The notes under the pieces are model-generated. The model was not told the DNA's origin. It did no database searches and saw nothing but the letters and a program-made list of their open reading frames with translations. Position numbers and translations under genes: made by a program. A stretch of 64,000 nucleotides of DNA. Origin: Nostoc sp. NIES-4103 (GTDB lineage: Bacteria > Cyanobacteriota > Cyanobacteriia > Cyanobacteriales > Nostocaceae). The DNA is taken from assembly GCF_002368335.1 (NCBI RefSeq), contig NZ_AP018288.1, positions 1,889,355-1,953,354 on the forward strand, written 5' to 3'. This document shows positions 8,921-18,265 of the stretch, one piece after another. Each line of letters begins with the position of its first letter. Positions within the stretch are counted from its first letter, which is position 1.

Positions 8921-11035
8921 ATGCTAGGAAACACACTTGTTGGAAGATACCAAATTATTAGCCATTTGGGAGGTGGGGGATTTGGTGAAACTTTTGTAGC
9001 TTCTGATACTCACTTACCAGGATCGCCTCAATGTGTTGTCAAGAAATTGAAGCCTCAAGCAAGTGATCCAGTAACTTTAGAAACAGCTAGGCGTTTATTT
9101 GATACGGAAGCTCAAGTTCTGTATAAATTGGGTATTCACGATCGCATCCCGCAACTTTTAGCTTACTTTGAGGAGAACGCCGAATTTTATCTTGTACAGG
9201 AATTCATCGAAGGTCACGATTTGAGTACAGAATTAGTACCAGGAAAAACCTGGAATCAAATTCAGGTGATTTTGCTGTTACAAGAAATCTTGGCAGTTTT
9301 AGAATTTGTCCATGAACAAAAGGTAATTCATCGGGATATCAATCCGCGAAATATCCTCAGACGCCAGCAAGATGCAAAATTGATTTTAATTGACTTTGGG
9401 GCAGTTAAACAAATTACTACCCAAGTGATTACTCCCCAAGGACAAACTAAATCTACTGTTGCTATCGGCACTCCTGGATATATCCCTAGCGAACAAGCTC
9501 AAGGTACACCAAAATTTAGCAGTGATATCTATGCTGTGGGGATAATTGCAATTCAAGCATTGACTGGCATATATCCCGACCAACTAGAAAAAGATGCGGA
9601 AACTAATGAAATTATCTGGCAAAATCAGACCGAAGTTTCACCAGAATTTGCACAATTTATAGATAAAATGGTGTGTTATGATTTTCGACAACGCTACCCT
9701 TCAGCAACTGCTGCATTACAAGCACTCAAAGCATTAACACAGCCAGCATCCGGTACCATAGCAATCAGCCCTTCTTTGCAGCCAAAAAATCTCACAGCCA
9801 GTAAACATAAAAAAGGACTGTTGCTCAAGTTATTATTAACGATATTTTTAATTGGAGCAACTGGAGTAGCATCTGTATTTGTTGTTAAGCATATTAATGC
9901 TAATAATGCAACAGAATTAAATAAACAAGCCAATACACTTTTTGAACTCCAACGCTATCAAGACGCGCTAGCAGCTTATCAAGAAGCAGTTAATATTAGA
10001 CCAGATTATGCTCAAGGATGGAATGGTCAAGGTAAAACCTTATCTGCATTAAAACAATATAAAGAAGCACTATCAGCATATGACAAAGCAATTCAAATTC
10101 AGCCTGATTATGTTGAAGCTTGGACTGGCAGAGGTTTTACTCTGCAAAACTTACAGCGATATCCAGAAGCGATCGCCTCTTTTGACAAAGCTTTACAACT
10201 AGATGACGATTACCCGGAAGTCTGGTATGCCAAAGCGGAAGTTTTTACTAGTTTGAAGCAGTATGATAATGCAATTACATCTTATGATAAAGCCATAGAA
10301 TTTAAAACAGATTATTATGAAGCTTGGTATCAAAAGGGTTTAGCGCTGCATAATTTAAAACAATATGAAGAAGCGATCGCAGCATACGACAAAGCTATCG
10401 AAATCAAACCAAACGATGAGCAAGCTTGGTACAATCGTGGTAATGCCTTAGTAAATTTAAATCGTTATGCAGATGCTTTGACAGCTTATGAAAAAGCAGT
10501 GCAATTTAAACCAGATTATTATCAAGGTTGGTTATCTAGGGGAAATGTCCTCACCACTTTGCGACGTTATCCAGAAGCAATTGAATCATTCAATCAAGTA
10601 ATTAAATATAATTCTAACAACTATCAAGCTTGGTATAATCGGGGTTGGGCGCTGCATCAAAATCAACGATATGAAGAAGCAGTACAATCTTATAATAAAG
10701 CAGCAACCATTCAGCCAAAAAATTATCAAGTTTGGTATAGTATGGGAAATTCCCAATACAATTTGCAAAAATATGAAGCGGCGATCGCAGCTTATAATAA
10801 GGCAGTTCGCTATCAACCAAACTCTTACGAAACTTGGTATAGTCGAGGCAATGCCCTATCAAATTTGAAACGGTTTAAAGACGCGATCGCATCTTATGAC
10901 CAAGCAATTAAATATAATCCGAATTACCAACAAGCAATCAACGCCCGCAACCAAGCGCAAATTCAACTACAAAGCGAACAAACAAAGCCCATAATCGTAC
11001 CAATATTACCAAATCCTAATTCCAGCAATCAGTAG
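8921..11035 (+). CDS. Ser/Thr protein kinase with transmembrane segment and TPR repeats
   Basis: 704 residues from the ATG at 8921 (MLGNTLVGRYQII); the open frame upstream only translates repeats. Order: Pkn-type kinase domain (about 9-270) with Gly loop GGGGFGET, Lys41/42 (VVKKLK), HRD at 137-139, Asn144, DFG at 158-160 and TPGYIPSEQ; one membrane helix near 300-322; then about nine tetratricopeptide repeats (345-680) for protein contacts. In the catalytic loop the usual Lys of HRDxKxxN is Asn141 (HRDINPRN), which could lower phosphotransfer. The TPR part follows the membrane helix, so it may be extracytoplasmic. Targets are unknown. Transcribed alone. Confidence 0.92.
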   Translation: MLGNTLVGRYQIISHLGGGGFGETFVASDTHLPGSPQCVVKKLKPQASDPVTLETARRLFDTEAQVLYKLGIHDRIPQLLAYFEENAEFYLVQEFIEGHDLSTELVPGKTWNQIQVILLLQEILAVLEFVHEQKVIHRDINPRNILRRQQDAKLILIDFGAVKQITTQVITPQGQTKSTVAIGTPGYIPSEQAQGTPKFSSDIYAVGIIAIQALTGIYPDQLEKDAETNEIIWQNQTEVSPEFAQFIDKMVCYDFRQRYPSATAALQALKALTQPASGTIAISPSLQPKNLTASKHKKGLLLKLLLTIFLIGATGVASVFVVKHINANNATELNKQANTLFELQRYQDALAAYQEAVNIRPDYAQGWNGQGKTLSALKQYKEALSAYDKAIQIQPDYVEAWTGRGFTLQNLQRYPEAIASFDKALQLDDDYPEVWYAKAEVFTSLKQYDNAITSYDKAIEFKTDYYEAWYQKGLALHNLKQYEEAIAAYDKAIEIKPNDEQAWYNRGNALVNLNRYADALTAYEKAVQFKPDYYQGWLSRGNVLTTLRRYPEAIESFNQVIKYNSNNYQAWYNRGWALHQNQRYEEAVQSYNKAATIQPKNYQVWYSMGNSQYNLQKYEAAIAAYNKAVRYQPNSYETWYSRGNALSNLKRFKDAIASYDQAIKYNPNYQQAINARNQAQIQLQSEQTKPIIVPILPNPNSSNQ

Positions 11036-11039
11036 CCAG

Positions 11040-11073
11040 TAGGGTGCGTTATGGACTTTCGTCCTAACGCACC
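11040..11073. repeat. dispersed palindromic repeat (copy 1)
   Basis: A 34-base unit starting TAGGGTGCGTTA and ending TAACGCACC, with inverted GGTGCGTTA/TAACGCACC ends. An identical 34-base copy lies at 13857-13890 and a diverged, expanded version at 33298-33376. Confidence 0.8.
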
Positions 11074-11223
11074 ATGTTAATGATGTAGCAGTGCTAAATT
11101 TTCTTTCCCACTGCTGCGTATTTAATCTAGATTTCCAATTTTGCATTTGTAGCCTGATAACAAATTTTGCTATTCTTTGTTATCGTCGGTAAAACTTAAA
11201 TATTAGCCCTAAAGGAGGTTTTT

Positions 11224-11475
11224 ATGAATGTTTCCCTAACCCCAGAATTAGAAAAGTGGGTGCAGTCTAAAGTTGAAAGCCGCATGTACACTTCTGCAAG
11301 TGAAGTTATCCGAGAAGGGCTACGACTTCTCAAAGAACAAGATAATCTTAAAGAAATACGTCTAGCTGAGTTGCGGCAAGAGATTCAACTTGGAATTGAT
11401 AGGGGCGAATCTACACTGTTGAACATGGATGAAATCATCGCCAAAGCAAAACAACAACGGCAGACATTGTTGTAG
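11224..11475 (+). CDS. ParD-like type II antitoxin (orphan)
   Basis: 83 residues with an N-terminal ribbon-helix-helix fold (NVSLTPELEKWVQSKVES, then TSASEVIREGLRLLKEQD), as in ParD antitoxins, which bind DNA through the RHH part and neutralise a ParE ribonuclease/gyrase-type toxin through the C-terminal helix. The start is fixed by a strong ribosome binding site, AAAGGAGG at 11211-11218, five bases before the ATG. In ParDE operons parE follows at once; here the next 95 bases hold only a repeat and then a convergent gene, so the toxin is missing. It may be a solitary antitoxin acting in trans or as a regulator. Confidence 0.82.
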   Translation: MNVSLTPELEKWVQSKVESRMYTSASEVIREGLRLLKEQDNLKEIRLAELRQEIQLGIDRGESTLLNMDEIIAKAKQQRQTLL

Positions 11476-11537
11476 GGTGGGCAATGCTTTTAATGCCATG
11501 AAACTCTTATTATTACGTTGCATACATTGCCCACCTT
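11476..11537. repeat. inverted repeat with GGTGGGCAATG ends
   Basis: GGTGGGCAATGC just after the parD-like stop faces CATTGCCCACC about 50 bases later. A compact relative (GGTGGGCA-A-TGCCCACC) occurs at 58627-58643. It could also act as a bidirectional terminator between the convergent genes. Confidence 0.55.
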
Positions 11538-11570
11538 ACGGGTAATTGAGAGTCCGGTGCAAGATCTCAG

Positions 11571-13376
11571 CTATCGAATATTCACTTCTTGAAAATCATT
11601 GCTAGGTTGAGAATTTGTCATCTTATTAGAAGAGTTATTAGAAACAAATGAATTTGTTTTTTTAGCAGCAGTAACTCTATCTAAAGCTACCTTTTGAGTT
11701 TGATTTTGTAGACCCTGCTTTTGAGTATATTCATTTAGTTTTACCTGTGCTTGAGCGTAAACAACAGTATTTTTGGGAATCTGTCGCAGAAATTTCACAG
11801 CACTATTAAAGTCACCAACAGCTGCTCTTTTTTGGGCATTATGTAAAAAGTAAGCTGCTCTAATCTGACGCTTTTCATTATACTCAGCTAACTTGCTTTG
11901 TACCAAAGCACCCGCGGAACTTTCTTTGGGAATTTGCCGCAGATATTCCAATGCAGCAGAAAAATCTCTAGCGCCAGCTTTTTCATAAGCTTTTGCTAAT
12001 AACTCTTGCGTCTGAACTTCGATATTGACCCGTGCTTGCTGCACTAATTTATCTGTTTTAGATTGCCAATATAAAATATCTGGAACTTTCGCAGCACTGG
12101 CGAGAACATCTGACCATCTACCCTCTTTCGTAGCTTGTTCAGCCGCTAGATACTCTTGTGCAGCCACTTGCCATTGCTGTTGCCATTCTTCGATTGTGGC
12201 TTTAGCTTCTGGATAAACATTACTATAAGAAGGAATCGATTTAGCCAAAGCGATCGCGCTTTGCAAATCCCCCGATTGATATTCTTCAGTTGCTTTATAT
12301 AAAGTTTCTGTTTCTGAATAAGCAGGAGAAGTATTCAGTAAAGAATATACTCCCAAACCCATCAACAAAGAATTTGCCGCTAGTCCTACTGTCATTCCTG
12401 TTAGTAGCGGCGATGATTTTCCAAAAGCAGAATTTTCATGAGAAGCATCACTCTCAACAGCCACCTCTGAAGACACATGATTCTCAGTTTCCTCTGTCAT
12501 TTGTTTGAGTACACGCAACACTTCAGCCGCAGATTGAAAGCGGTCTTGGAAGTTATAGCGGATCATTTGGCTGAGAACAGCAGCAAGATAATCGCTAACT
12601 TGGGTGTTTGGAGAACGCCAGATAATTTCATTACTATAAGAATCTATTTGTAATTGCAGTGGTTCTATCCCTGTTAAAGCCTGGATGGCAATCATACCCA
12701 AAGCATAAATATCGCTGTTAGGTTGTGTTTGACCAATAAATTGTTCTGGAGGTATGTACCCCAGTGAAGTCACAGGAATTCGGGAAATAGGCAATTCCCC
12801 TTCTATGCCAAAATCAACTGACTGAATTGAACCAAAGTCAATTAAAACTAACTTGCCATCAGTAGCACGTCTGATCAAGTTTTCTGGTTTGATATCACAA
12901 TGGATAACGCCTTGAGAGTGAACAAATTCTAAAATATTTAAGACATCTTCTAAAAATTCTATAACTTCATTTTCAGTCCAAACACACCCCCATTGTTGAT
13001 TAATGGGTAGTTCCGCAGTCAATGAGTGTCCTTCTATAAACTCTTGTATTAAATAGAAACGCTCATTTTCTTCAAAGCAAGTGATGAATTCGGGAATTTG
13101 TTGATGCAGTCCCAGACGCTTGAGAGTTTCGGTTTCAGTAAGAAAGCGTAATCTTAAAGTATCTAAATAGCTGGGTTGAGAATTGTTAACCTTCAGCTGT
13201 TTAACCACACATTTAGGGTTATCTGGGTAATCTATATCAACAGCAATATATGTTTGTCCAAAAACCCCTGCACCTAGGCTTTGGACGATTTGGTAACGTG
13301 CTTGTAGTACCTTACCGATCATGTGGTAGTTCATGAGCTGGTTACTGAGTAAATCCTTATATAAATTTCCTAACAT
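11571..13376 (-). CDS. Ser/Thr protein kinase with transmembrane segment and repeat-rich C-terminus
   Basis: 601 residues if translation starts at the ATG at 13376; a start at 13322 (MIGKVLQARYQIV) fits the family better but neither has a clear ribosome binding site. The Pkn-type kinase domain (about 27-290) shows GAGVFGQT, VVKQLK, HCDIKPEN (159-166), DFG (180-182) and YIPPEQF. The Arg of HRD is Cys160, so activation-loop control probably differs from RD kinases. A membrane helix lies near 325-350, followed by an Ala/Gln-rich helical region with three TPR-like units (375-545) and a Ser/Asn-rich tail. It faces the parD-like gene and is the second Spk kinase within 5 kb. Confidence 0.9.
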   Translation of the reverse strand: MLGNLYKDLLSNQLMNYHMIGKVLQARYQIVQSLGAGVFGQTYIAVDIDYPDNPKCVVKQLKVNNSQPSYLDTLRLRFLTETETLKRLGLHQQIPEFITCFEENERFYLIQEFIEGHSLTAELPINQQWGCVWTENEVIEFLEDVLNILEFVHSQGVIHCDIKPENLIRRATDGKLVLIDFGSIQSVDFGIEGELPISRIPVTSLGYIPPEQFIGQTQPNSDIYALGMIAIQALTGIEPLQLQIDSYSNEIIWRSPNTQVSDYLAAVLSQMIRYNFQDRFQSAAEVLRVLKQMTEETENHVSSEVAVESDASHENSAFGKSSPLLTGMTVGLAANSLLMGLGVYSLLNTSPAYSETETLYKATEEYQSGDLQSAIALAKSIPSYSNVYPEAKATIEEWQQQWQVAAQEYLAAEQATKEGRWSDVLASAAKVPDILYWQSKTDKLVQQARVNIEVQTQELLAKAYEKAGARDFSAALEYLRQIPKESSAGALVQSKLAEYNEKRQIRAAYFLHNAQKRAAVGDFNSAVKFLRQIPKNTVVYAQAQVKLNEYTQKQGLQNQTQKVALDRVTAAKKTNSFVSNNSSNKMTNSQPSNDFQEVNIR

Positions 13377-13519
13377 GGTCTTTTGTTTCCGGAAGTCCTT
13401 GAAAATAAATCATTAGAGTATTCATTACTGAAATGCAATCTTGTTTTTTTAAGTACTTTTACTAAAAAATATAAATTATTTTAATACTCTCACGAAACAA
13501 AAATGCAAATTATTACTGG

Positions 13520-13545
13520 TAGGGGCGTACAGCTGTACACCCCTA
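13520..13545. repeat. palindrome with GTACAGCTGTAC core
   Basis: TAGGGG and CCCCTA flank a perfect GTACAGCTGTAC core with one unpaired base on each side. Related TAGGGGC starts occur at other intergenic repeats (near 24140). Confidence 0.6.
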
Positions 13546-13671
13546 CAGCTAATTTATTTTTTGTAATGGTTATTGAAAATTATATTAGTTATACGTACGT
13601 GCTTGATTTATACAGACGATTACGCTATCAATGGGTTCCCCTAGCAATTAATACTTTTTAATATAGTAGTA

Positions 13672-13853
13672 GCGTGACCGGACTAAAATAGTGCAATAGA
13701 TTTCCTCTAATATCTCTGTGTTCTCTGCGCCTGGTGCGGTAGCCTGCGGCAAGCCCTACGGGTTCGCCAGTCGCTCATGGGGGAAACCCCCAAGACCGCG
13801 CTGGCTCACCGCTTACGCGTCTACGTTAATGCACAAAATTAGTCCGGTCGCGC
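13672..13853. mobile_element. MITE-like element with 24-base terminal inverted repeats
   Basis: The ends 13672-13695 (GCGTGACCGGACTAA...) and 13830-13853 (reverse complement GCGCGACCGGACTAA...) match at 20 of 24 positions. The element is about 182 bases, has no transposase frame, and is flanked by TAGTA on both sides (13667-13671 and 13854-13858), as expected for a 5-base target duplication. The interior contains multi-copy-looking sequence (TCTCTGTGTTCTCTGCG) that recurs near 39647. Confidence 0.65.
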
Positions 13854-13956
13854 TAGTAGGGTGCGTTATGGACTTTCGTCCTAACGCACCGAAAATCAGT
13901 TATACTGAAGCAGCCTACGAGTGCGTTGCGCGACAACACACGTACTAACGCAAGAT

Positions 13957-14637
13957 TTATTTAAGTATGCGATAGTGCAAAAACAACTCACTGCCAAGCT
14001 GACGAGTTTCAATGAGTTCAAGGTGAGGGGCATTTAAGGGAACCAAACCCTTTCCTTCCACTGGGGTAGGTGCGTCCTTTCCTCCGAAAATCGTAGGCCA
14101 AATGGTCAACCACCAATCATCAATTCGCCCTGCATCGACTAGAGCAGCTGTCAAAGCACCACCTCCCAAAGCAATAATCTTGCGGATACCCCGTTCTGCC
14201 ATCAAGTTGTAAGCTCGATCCCAATCCAGATCCGTATCTCCTAGCTCAATTACATCAGCTTGCTTTTTTATGGTTGCGGCCTGGGAATTCTTCTCCAAAC
14301 CAGCCCGTGTTGTGAAGATCCATCTTTCAAGATCCTGGTTAAAAAAAGGCATATCGGGACTAAGATTAAGCGATCCCGAAACCACACAAGTAATAGGCTG
14401 GGGAGATTGACCCCGAACTTTACGCGCTGCTAACAGTTCAGGATTTTGAATTGTATAAGTCTGTCCTTCTTCTCGGATGGTCGTTGCTCCCACCAGAAAT
14501 AGATCCGCCAAAGATGCTTGATACTCCAAATGTGCTTGATCAGCTGGATAGACATAACCTGGTGATTTTGGATCTACAGGTTTAATCTTTCCATCAGCCG
14601 TCATACCAAGAACCAAAGTTGTTTGGATGGTTGTCAT
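13957..14637 (-). CDS. RibD C-terminal-domain (dihydrofolate-reductase-fold) oxidoreductase
   Basis: 226 residues from the ATG at 14637 (MTTIQTTLVLGMTADGKI), the usual N-terminus for this family; a longer form from 14673 is possible. It is a stand-alone NAD(P)H-binding reductase domain related to the riboflavin enzyme RibD, with the ADGKI substrate loop, FLVGATTIREEG and the nucleotide-binding GGGALTAAL motif. There is no deaminase domain, and no rib genes lie beside it, so it need not act in riboflavin synthesis; pterin or other pyrimidine reductions are alternatives. It is flanked by repeats and a short divergent frame. Confidence 0.85.
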   Translation of the reverse strand: MTTIQTTLVLGMTADGKIKPVDPKSPGYVYPADQAHLEYQASLADLFLVGATTIREEGQTYTIQNPELLAARKVRGQSPQPITCVVSGSLNLSPDMPFFNQDLERWIFTTRAGLEKNSQAATIKKQADVIELGDTDLDWDRAYNLMAERGIRKIIALGGGALTAALVDAGRIDDWWLTIWPTIFGGKDAPTPVEGKGLVPLNAPHLELIETRQLGSELFLHYRILK

Positions 14638-14831
14638 GATTGTTTGAGTTACTACATCATAAACAATAGACATCAATTCAGCTTGAGGAATCCTCTTCTA
14701 TAAATATAGTTTTTTCTGATAAGTTAATGCTGCTATTAAGCCCTATGAAAATCGAAATACAACCTATCGATTGTTTCATTTATGTCTCAAGATTGGGAAT
14801 GTTTCACAAACGAATTTGCTAAATTAAGGTA

Positions 14832-15044
14832 ATGAATATTAGTTTAAAAAGCCTCTTACAGAATTTTCCGAATCAGTTATTACCCTTATTACTTAGTTTA
14901 TTAAATGATGCTTTTTTATTAGGACTGTCTCATCTAGGATTACACTTTCAATGGCTAAAATGGCTTTCTCTAGTAATACTGTACTGTACATTTTTGTACT
15001 GGTCAGTGCAACTGTTGCGCTATATATCGAAGCCGGAAGTTTGA
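14832..15044 (+). CDS. small hydrophobic hypothetical protein
   Basis: A 70-residue frame with two hydrophobic stretches (about 14-36 and 42-62) and a positive C-terminus, so it could be a small double-spanning membrane protein. A weak AAGG lies just before the ATG. I do not recognise it, and chance is a real alternative since Leu-rich frames are common in A/T-rich DNA. Confidence 0.3.
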   Translation: MNISLKSLLQNFPNQLLPLLLSLLNDAFLLGLSHLGLHFQWLKWLSLVILYCTFLYWSVQLLRYISKPEV

Positions 15045-15577
15045 TAGCAAATAGGGATTTGAGATTTTGCTAAAACTGGTTGAGGTTAACTCTCGTGACA
15101 AATGATATCTGCGTAGGATATGCGATCGCTATTGTTTAGCAATATATACATACTGTTTAAAACATTTTTATACCACTTATTAAAAATTTACATAAATTTA
15201 GTTTGTGACTTTTGGCACTATTGCTCAACTGTGGTTATTGACTAGTGTCAGTTAATAAACTGTCACTTTCTAGATGCTAAATTTTAGCCCATAAGAGATA
15301 TTCTTAATGATGCAAGGAGTGATACCATTTCACCAAATGTTTGTTACAAGTTATTCTTGCAGTGCTTCTTTTCGGGAGTATGTTGCAGATCTTAGATATT
15401 GCATCAAACAAGTGAGTTGGTATAGAGTTATACCCATTAGCACTTGAGTCAGAAAACACTCAAGTGCTTTCACATGTATAAAAAAATGCATTGTAGCGGC
15501 AATTCATAAATTGCCGCTATATGAAAATAAGAGTTCGGCTATTGTTTGCGTCAGTCCTGGAGTGAAACCCAGTCCTT
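15045..15577. other. intergenic region with two hairpins downstream of leuS
   Basis: No gene seen. It contains a perfect 11-base-arm hairpin at 15439-15468 (AGCACTTGAGT / ACTCAAGTGCT) and a second hairpin at 15495-15518 that may terminate leuS. Confidence 0.6.
15480..15518 (-). terminator. possible Rho-independent terminator of leuS
   Basis: AGCGGCAATT (15495-15504) pairs with AATTGCCGCT (15509-15518). Read on the minus strand, the stem is followed by eight bases and then a run of seven T, 60 bases beyond the leuS stop. The gap before the T-run makes it a weak terminator; the stem also resembles a small dispersed repeat (near 24143 and 52445). Confidence 0.45.
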
Positions 15578-18220
15578 TTAGCCAACTACAAAATTTACCA
15601 GCTTTCCAGGCACCACAATCACTTTTTTAATTTCTTTACCTTCAATGTGACGCTGGGCAACTTCTGACTCACGGGCATATTTTTCTAACGCAGCTTTATC
15701 CGCTTGCGCTGGCACTTGAATTGCACCACGAGTTTTGCCCATAACTTGAATCACTAAAGTAATTTCATCAGCTACCAACGCCGCATCATCAAAAGCTGGC
15801 CAAGTTTGAGTGTGAACTGAATCACTTTTACCCATCAAATGCCACAATTCCTCAGCAATGTGAGGTGCAAAAGGTGCCAGCAACACCACTAAAGTCTGAA
15901 TACCTTCTGCATAAATTGGTGAATCTTTGCAGTTGGCATCAGTTAGGGCATTACTCAACTTCATCAATTCTGAAACAGCTGTGTTGAATTGATATTCGTC
16001 TTCTACATCTTCTGAAACTGCTTTGATAGCAGTGTGAATTGCGCGGCGTAAATCTTTTTCAGATTTAGTTAAATCAGAATTGGCATTTTCACTGGCTACT
16101 CCAGCGGCGATGTAATCTGTAACCAATCGCCACACCCGATTTAAGAAGCGGAATTGTCCTTCCACATCCGCTTCATCCCATTCCAAATCTTTTTCTGGCG
16201 GCGCTTTAAACAAGATAAACATCCGCGCTGTGTCTACACCATATTTGGCAATCACCTCTTCCGGTGCGACACCGTTGCCTTTTGACTTGGACATGGTAGC
16301 GTAAACAAGTTGCAGTGGTTCGCCTGTTTTCGGATCTCGTGGATTAGCAGGATCTACAAGATTAAAGGCAACCCACTTATCCTTATCGCTTTTGTTGGGA
16401 TTGACATAAGTTAAACCCTGCACCATGCCTTGAGTTAACAAACGTTGGAATGGTTCATCAAAGTTTAACAAGCCGCGATCGCGCAGTACCTTGGTAAAGA
16501 AGCGGGAATACAACAAATGCAAAATCGCGTGTTCAATTCCACCCACGTACTGATCTACTGGCATTAAGTCGTTAGTTTTACTGGAATCGAAAACCTGCTG
16601 TTCATTTTTAGCATCAGTAAATCGCAAGAAATACCACGAGGAATCAATAAAAGTATCCATCGTGTCAGTTTCCCGCTTTGCAGGTGTACCACAAGTTGGA
16701 CAAGGTACATTCACCCAGCTTTCTAACTGAGTCAGTGGTGAACCGCCACGTCCAGTAAATTCCACTTCTTCTGGTAACTGCACTGGCAAATCTTTGTCAG
16801 GAACTGGCACGATGCCACAATTAGGACAGTGAATCACGGGAATTGGTGCCCCCCAATACCGTTGCCGTGAAATCAACCAATCCCGCAAGCGATATTGTAC
16901 CCGCAGTTTGCCAAATCCTTGTTCTTGTGCAAACTTAACTATTGCTTCCTTGGCATCTGTGGAATTCATACCACTAAAGGGGCCAGAATTAATTAAAATT
17001 CCCGGTTCAGTGTATGCACTGTCATACTCAATTATGATTACAGGTGGCTCTTGTTGCTGGAAGTCCACATCTGCAACTGCCTCTGGTTCTACAATGACAA
17101 ACTCAATCGGCAAGTTATAGTTATTGGCAAACTTAAAATCTCGTGCATCGTGTGCCGGTACACCCATGACTGCCCCAGTACCATATTCATACAGCACATA
17201 GTCAGCAATCCAAATAGGCACTTCTTCACCTGTAAACGGATTAATTGCCTTACCGCCAGTAGGAATGCCTCGCTTGGGTTTGTCTTCAGCAGTACGTTCT
17301 AATTCACTTTGCTTAGTAACTTCCTTAATAAAGGTTTCTACTGCTGCTTTTTGTTCTTTGGTGGTGACCTGCTTTGTTAAAGGATGTTCTGGTGCTAATA
17401 CCAAGTAGCTGACACCGTAAACTGTATCTGGGCGTGTGGTATACACACCGATTTTTTCATCGCTACCGACGATGGCAAATTCCAAATACGCGCCTGTGGA
17501 TTTACCAATCCAGTTTGCTTGCATTAATTTGACGCGTTCTGGCCAACCTGTCAACTTATCCAAGTCATTGAGCAATTCTTCAGCGTAGTCGGTAATCTTG
17601 AAAAACCACTGACGCAACAATTTGCGCTCTACTATAGCCCCACTACGCCAAGACCGTCCATCGATCACTTGCTCATTTGCCAGTACAGTTTGGTCAACAG
17701 GATCCCAATTGACTGCGGCTTCTTTTTGGTAAGCTAAACCCGCTTGCAAAAACTGCAAGAAAATCCATTGTGTCCACTTGTAATAATCTGGTGAACAGGT
17801 AGCAACTTCTCTATCCCAATCGATGGATAAACCAAGACGCTGCAATTGTTGCCGCATTTGGGCAATATTTTGATAAGTCCACTTTGCAGGTGGAACTCCT
17901 CTATCAATGGCGGCGTTTTCTGCTGGCAAGCCAAAGGCATCCCAACCCATTGGATGTAATACCCGATAGCCTTGCATTCGTTTGAGACGAGCAATTACAT
18001 CGGTAATTGTATAATTGCGGACGTGACCCATGTGTAGGCTGCCCGATGGATAGGGGAACATGGATAAAGCGTAGAATTTTGGCTTGTTGCTGGTTTTTGG
18101 TGTTTTATCTAAGCCAAGTTCTGTCCATGTTTTTTGCCATTTTTCCTCAATCTCTGCTGGGATATATCGCGAATCCACCGAAAGTTCTCCTACTGGGTCT
18201 GTAATCGTGTCTGCCTCCAT
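15578..18220 (-). CDS. leuS: leucyl-tRNA synthetase
   Basis: Class I aminoacyl-tRNA synthetase that charges tRNA-Leu in the cytoplasm. From the ATG at 18220 it has 880 residues; a TTG start seven codons earlier is less likely. Signatures are YPSG-LHMGHVRNYT (the HIGH motif as HMGH), the editing domain in the middle (about 225-430, with the Thr-rich GTGAVMGVPAHDARD stretch), a zinc-ribbon-like CPNCG...CPTCG pair, YATMSKSKGNGV (the KMSKS loop) and the C-terminal anticodon-binding helices. The overall length is normal for bacterial LeuS. A gamma-glutamylcyclotransferase gene starts divergently 45 bases upstream. Confidence 0.97.
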   Translation of the reverse strand: MEADTITDPVGELSVDSRYIPAEIEEKWQKTWTELGLDKTPKTSNKPKFYALSMFPYPSGSLHMGHVRNYTITDVIARLKRMQGYRVLHPMGWDAFGLPAENAAIDRGVPPAKWTYQNIAQMRQQLQRLGLSIDWDREVATCSPDYYKWTQWIFLQFLQAGLAYQKEAAVNWDPVDQTVLANEQVIDGRSWRSGAIVERKLLRQWFFKITDYAEELLNDLDKLTGWPERVKLMQANWIGKSTGAYLEFAIVGSDEKIGVYTTRPDTVYGVSYLVLAPEHPLTKQVTTKEQKAAVETFIKEVTKQSELERTAEDKPKRGIPTGGKAINPFTGEEVPIWIADYVLYEYGTGAVMGVPAHDARDFKFANNYNLPIEFVIVEPEAVADVDFQQQEPPVIIIEYDSAYTEPGILINSGPFSGMNSTDAKEAIVKFAQEQGFGKLRVQYRLRDWLISRQRYWGAPIPVIHCPNCGIVPVPDKDLPVQLPEEVEFTGRGGSPLTQLESWVNVPCPTCGTPAKRETDTMDTFIDSSWYFLRFTDAKNEQQVFDSSKTNDLMPVDQYVGGIEHAILHLLYSRFFTKVLRDRGLLNFDEPFQRLLTQGMVQGLTYVNPNKSDKDKWVAFNLVDPANPRDPKTGEPLQLVYATMSKSKGNGVAPEEVIAKYGVDTARMFILFKAPPEKDLEWDEADVEGQFRFLNRVWRLVTDYIAAGVASENANSDLTKSEKDLRRAIHTAIKAVSEDVEDEYQFNTAVSELMKLSNALTDANCKDSPIYAEGIQTLVVLLAPFAPHIAEELWHLMGKSDSVHTQTWPAFDDAALVADEITLVIQVMGKTRGAIQVPAQADKAALEKYARESEVAQRHIEGKEIKKVIVVPGKLVNFVVG

Positions 18221-18265
18221 ATTGTAGATGATGGTAGGCAAGAGAAGGAGTTGGTTAACACGAGG

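Larger units (their letters stand above)
13377..13956. other. repeat-filled intergenic region
   Basis: No gene seen. It holds a palindrome (13520-13545), a MITE-like element (13672-13853) and the second copy of the 34-base GGTGCGTTA repeat (13857-13890), and ends at a RibD-C gene. The kinase promoter should lie in the first 100 bases. Confidence 0.7.

Noticed and set aside
13718..13948. 76-codon frame
   Set aside because: Lies inside and beyond the MITE-like element and palindromic repeat; no coding signature.
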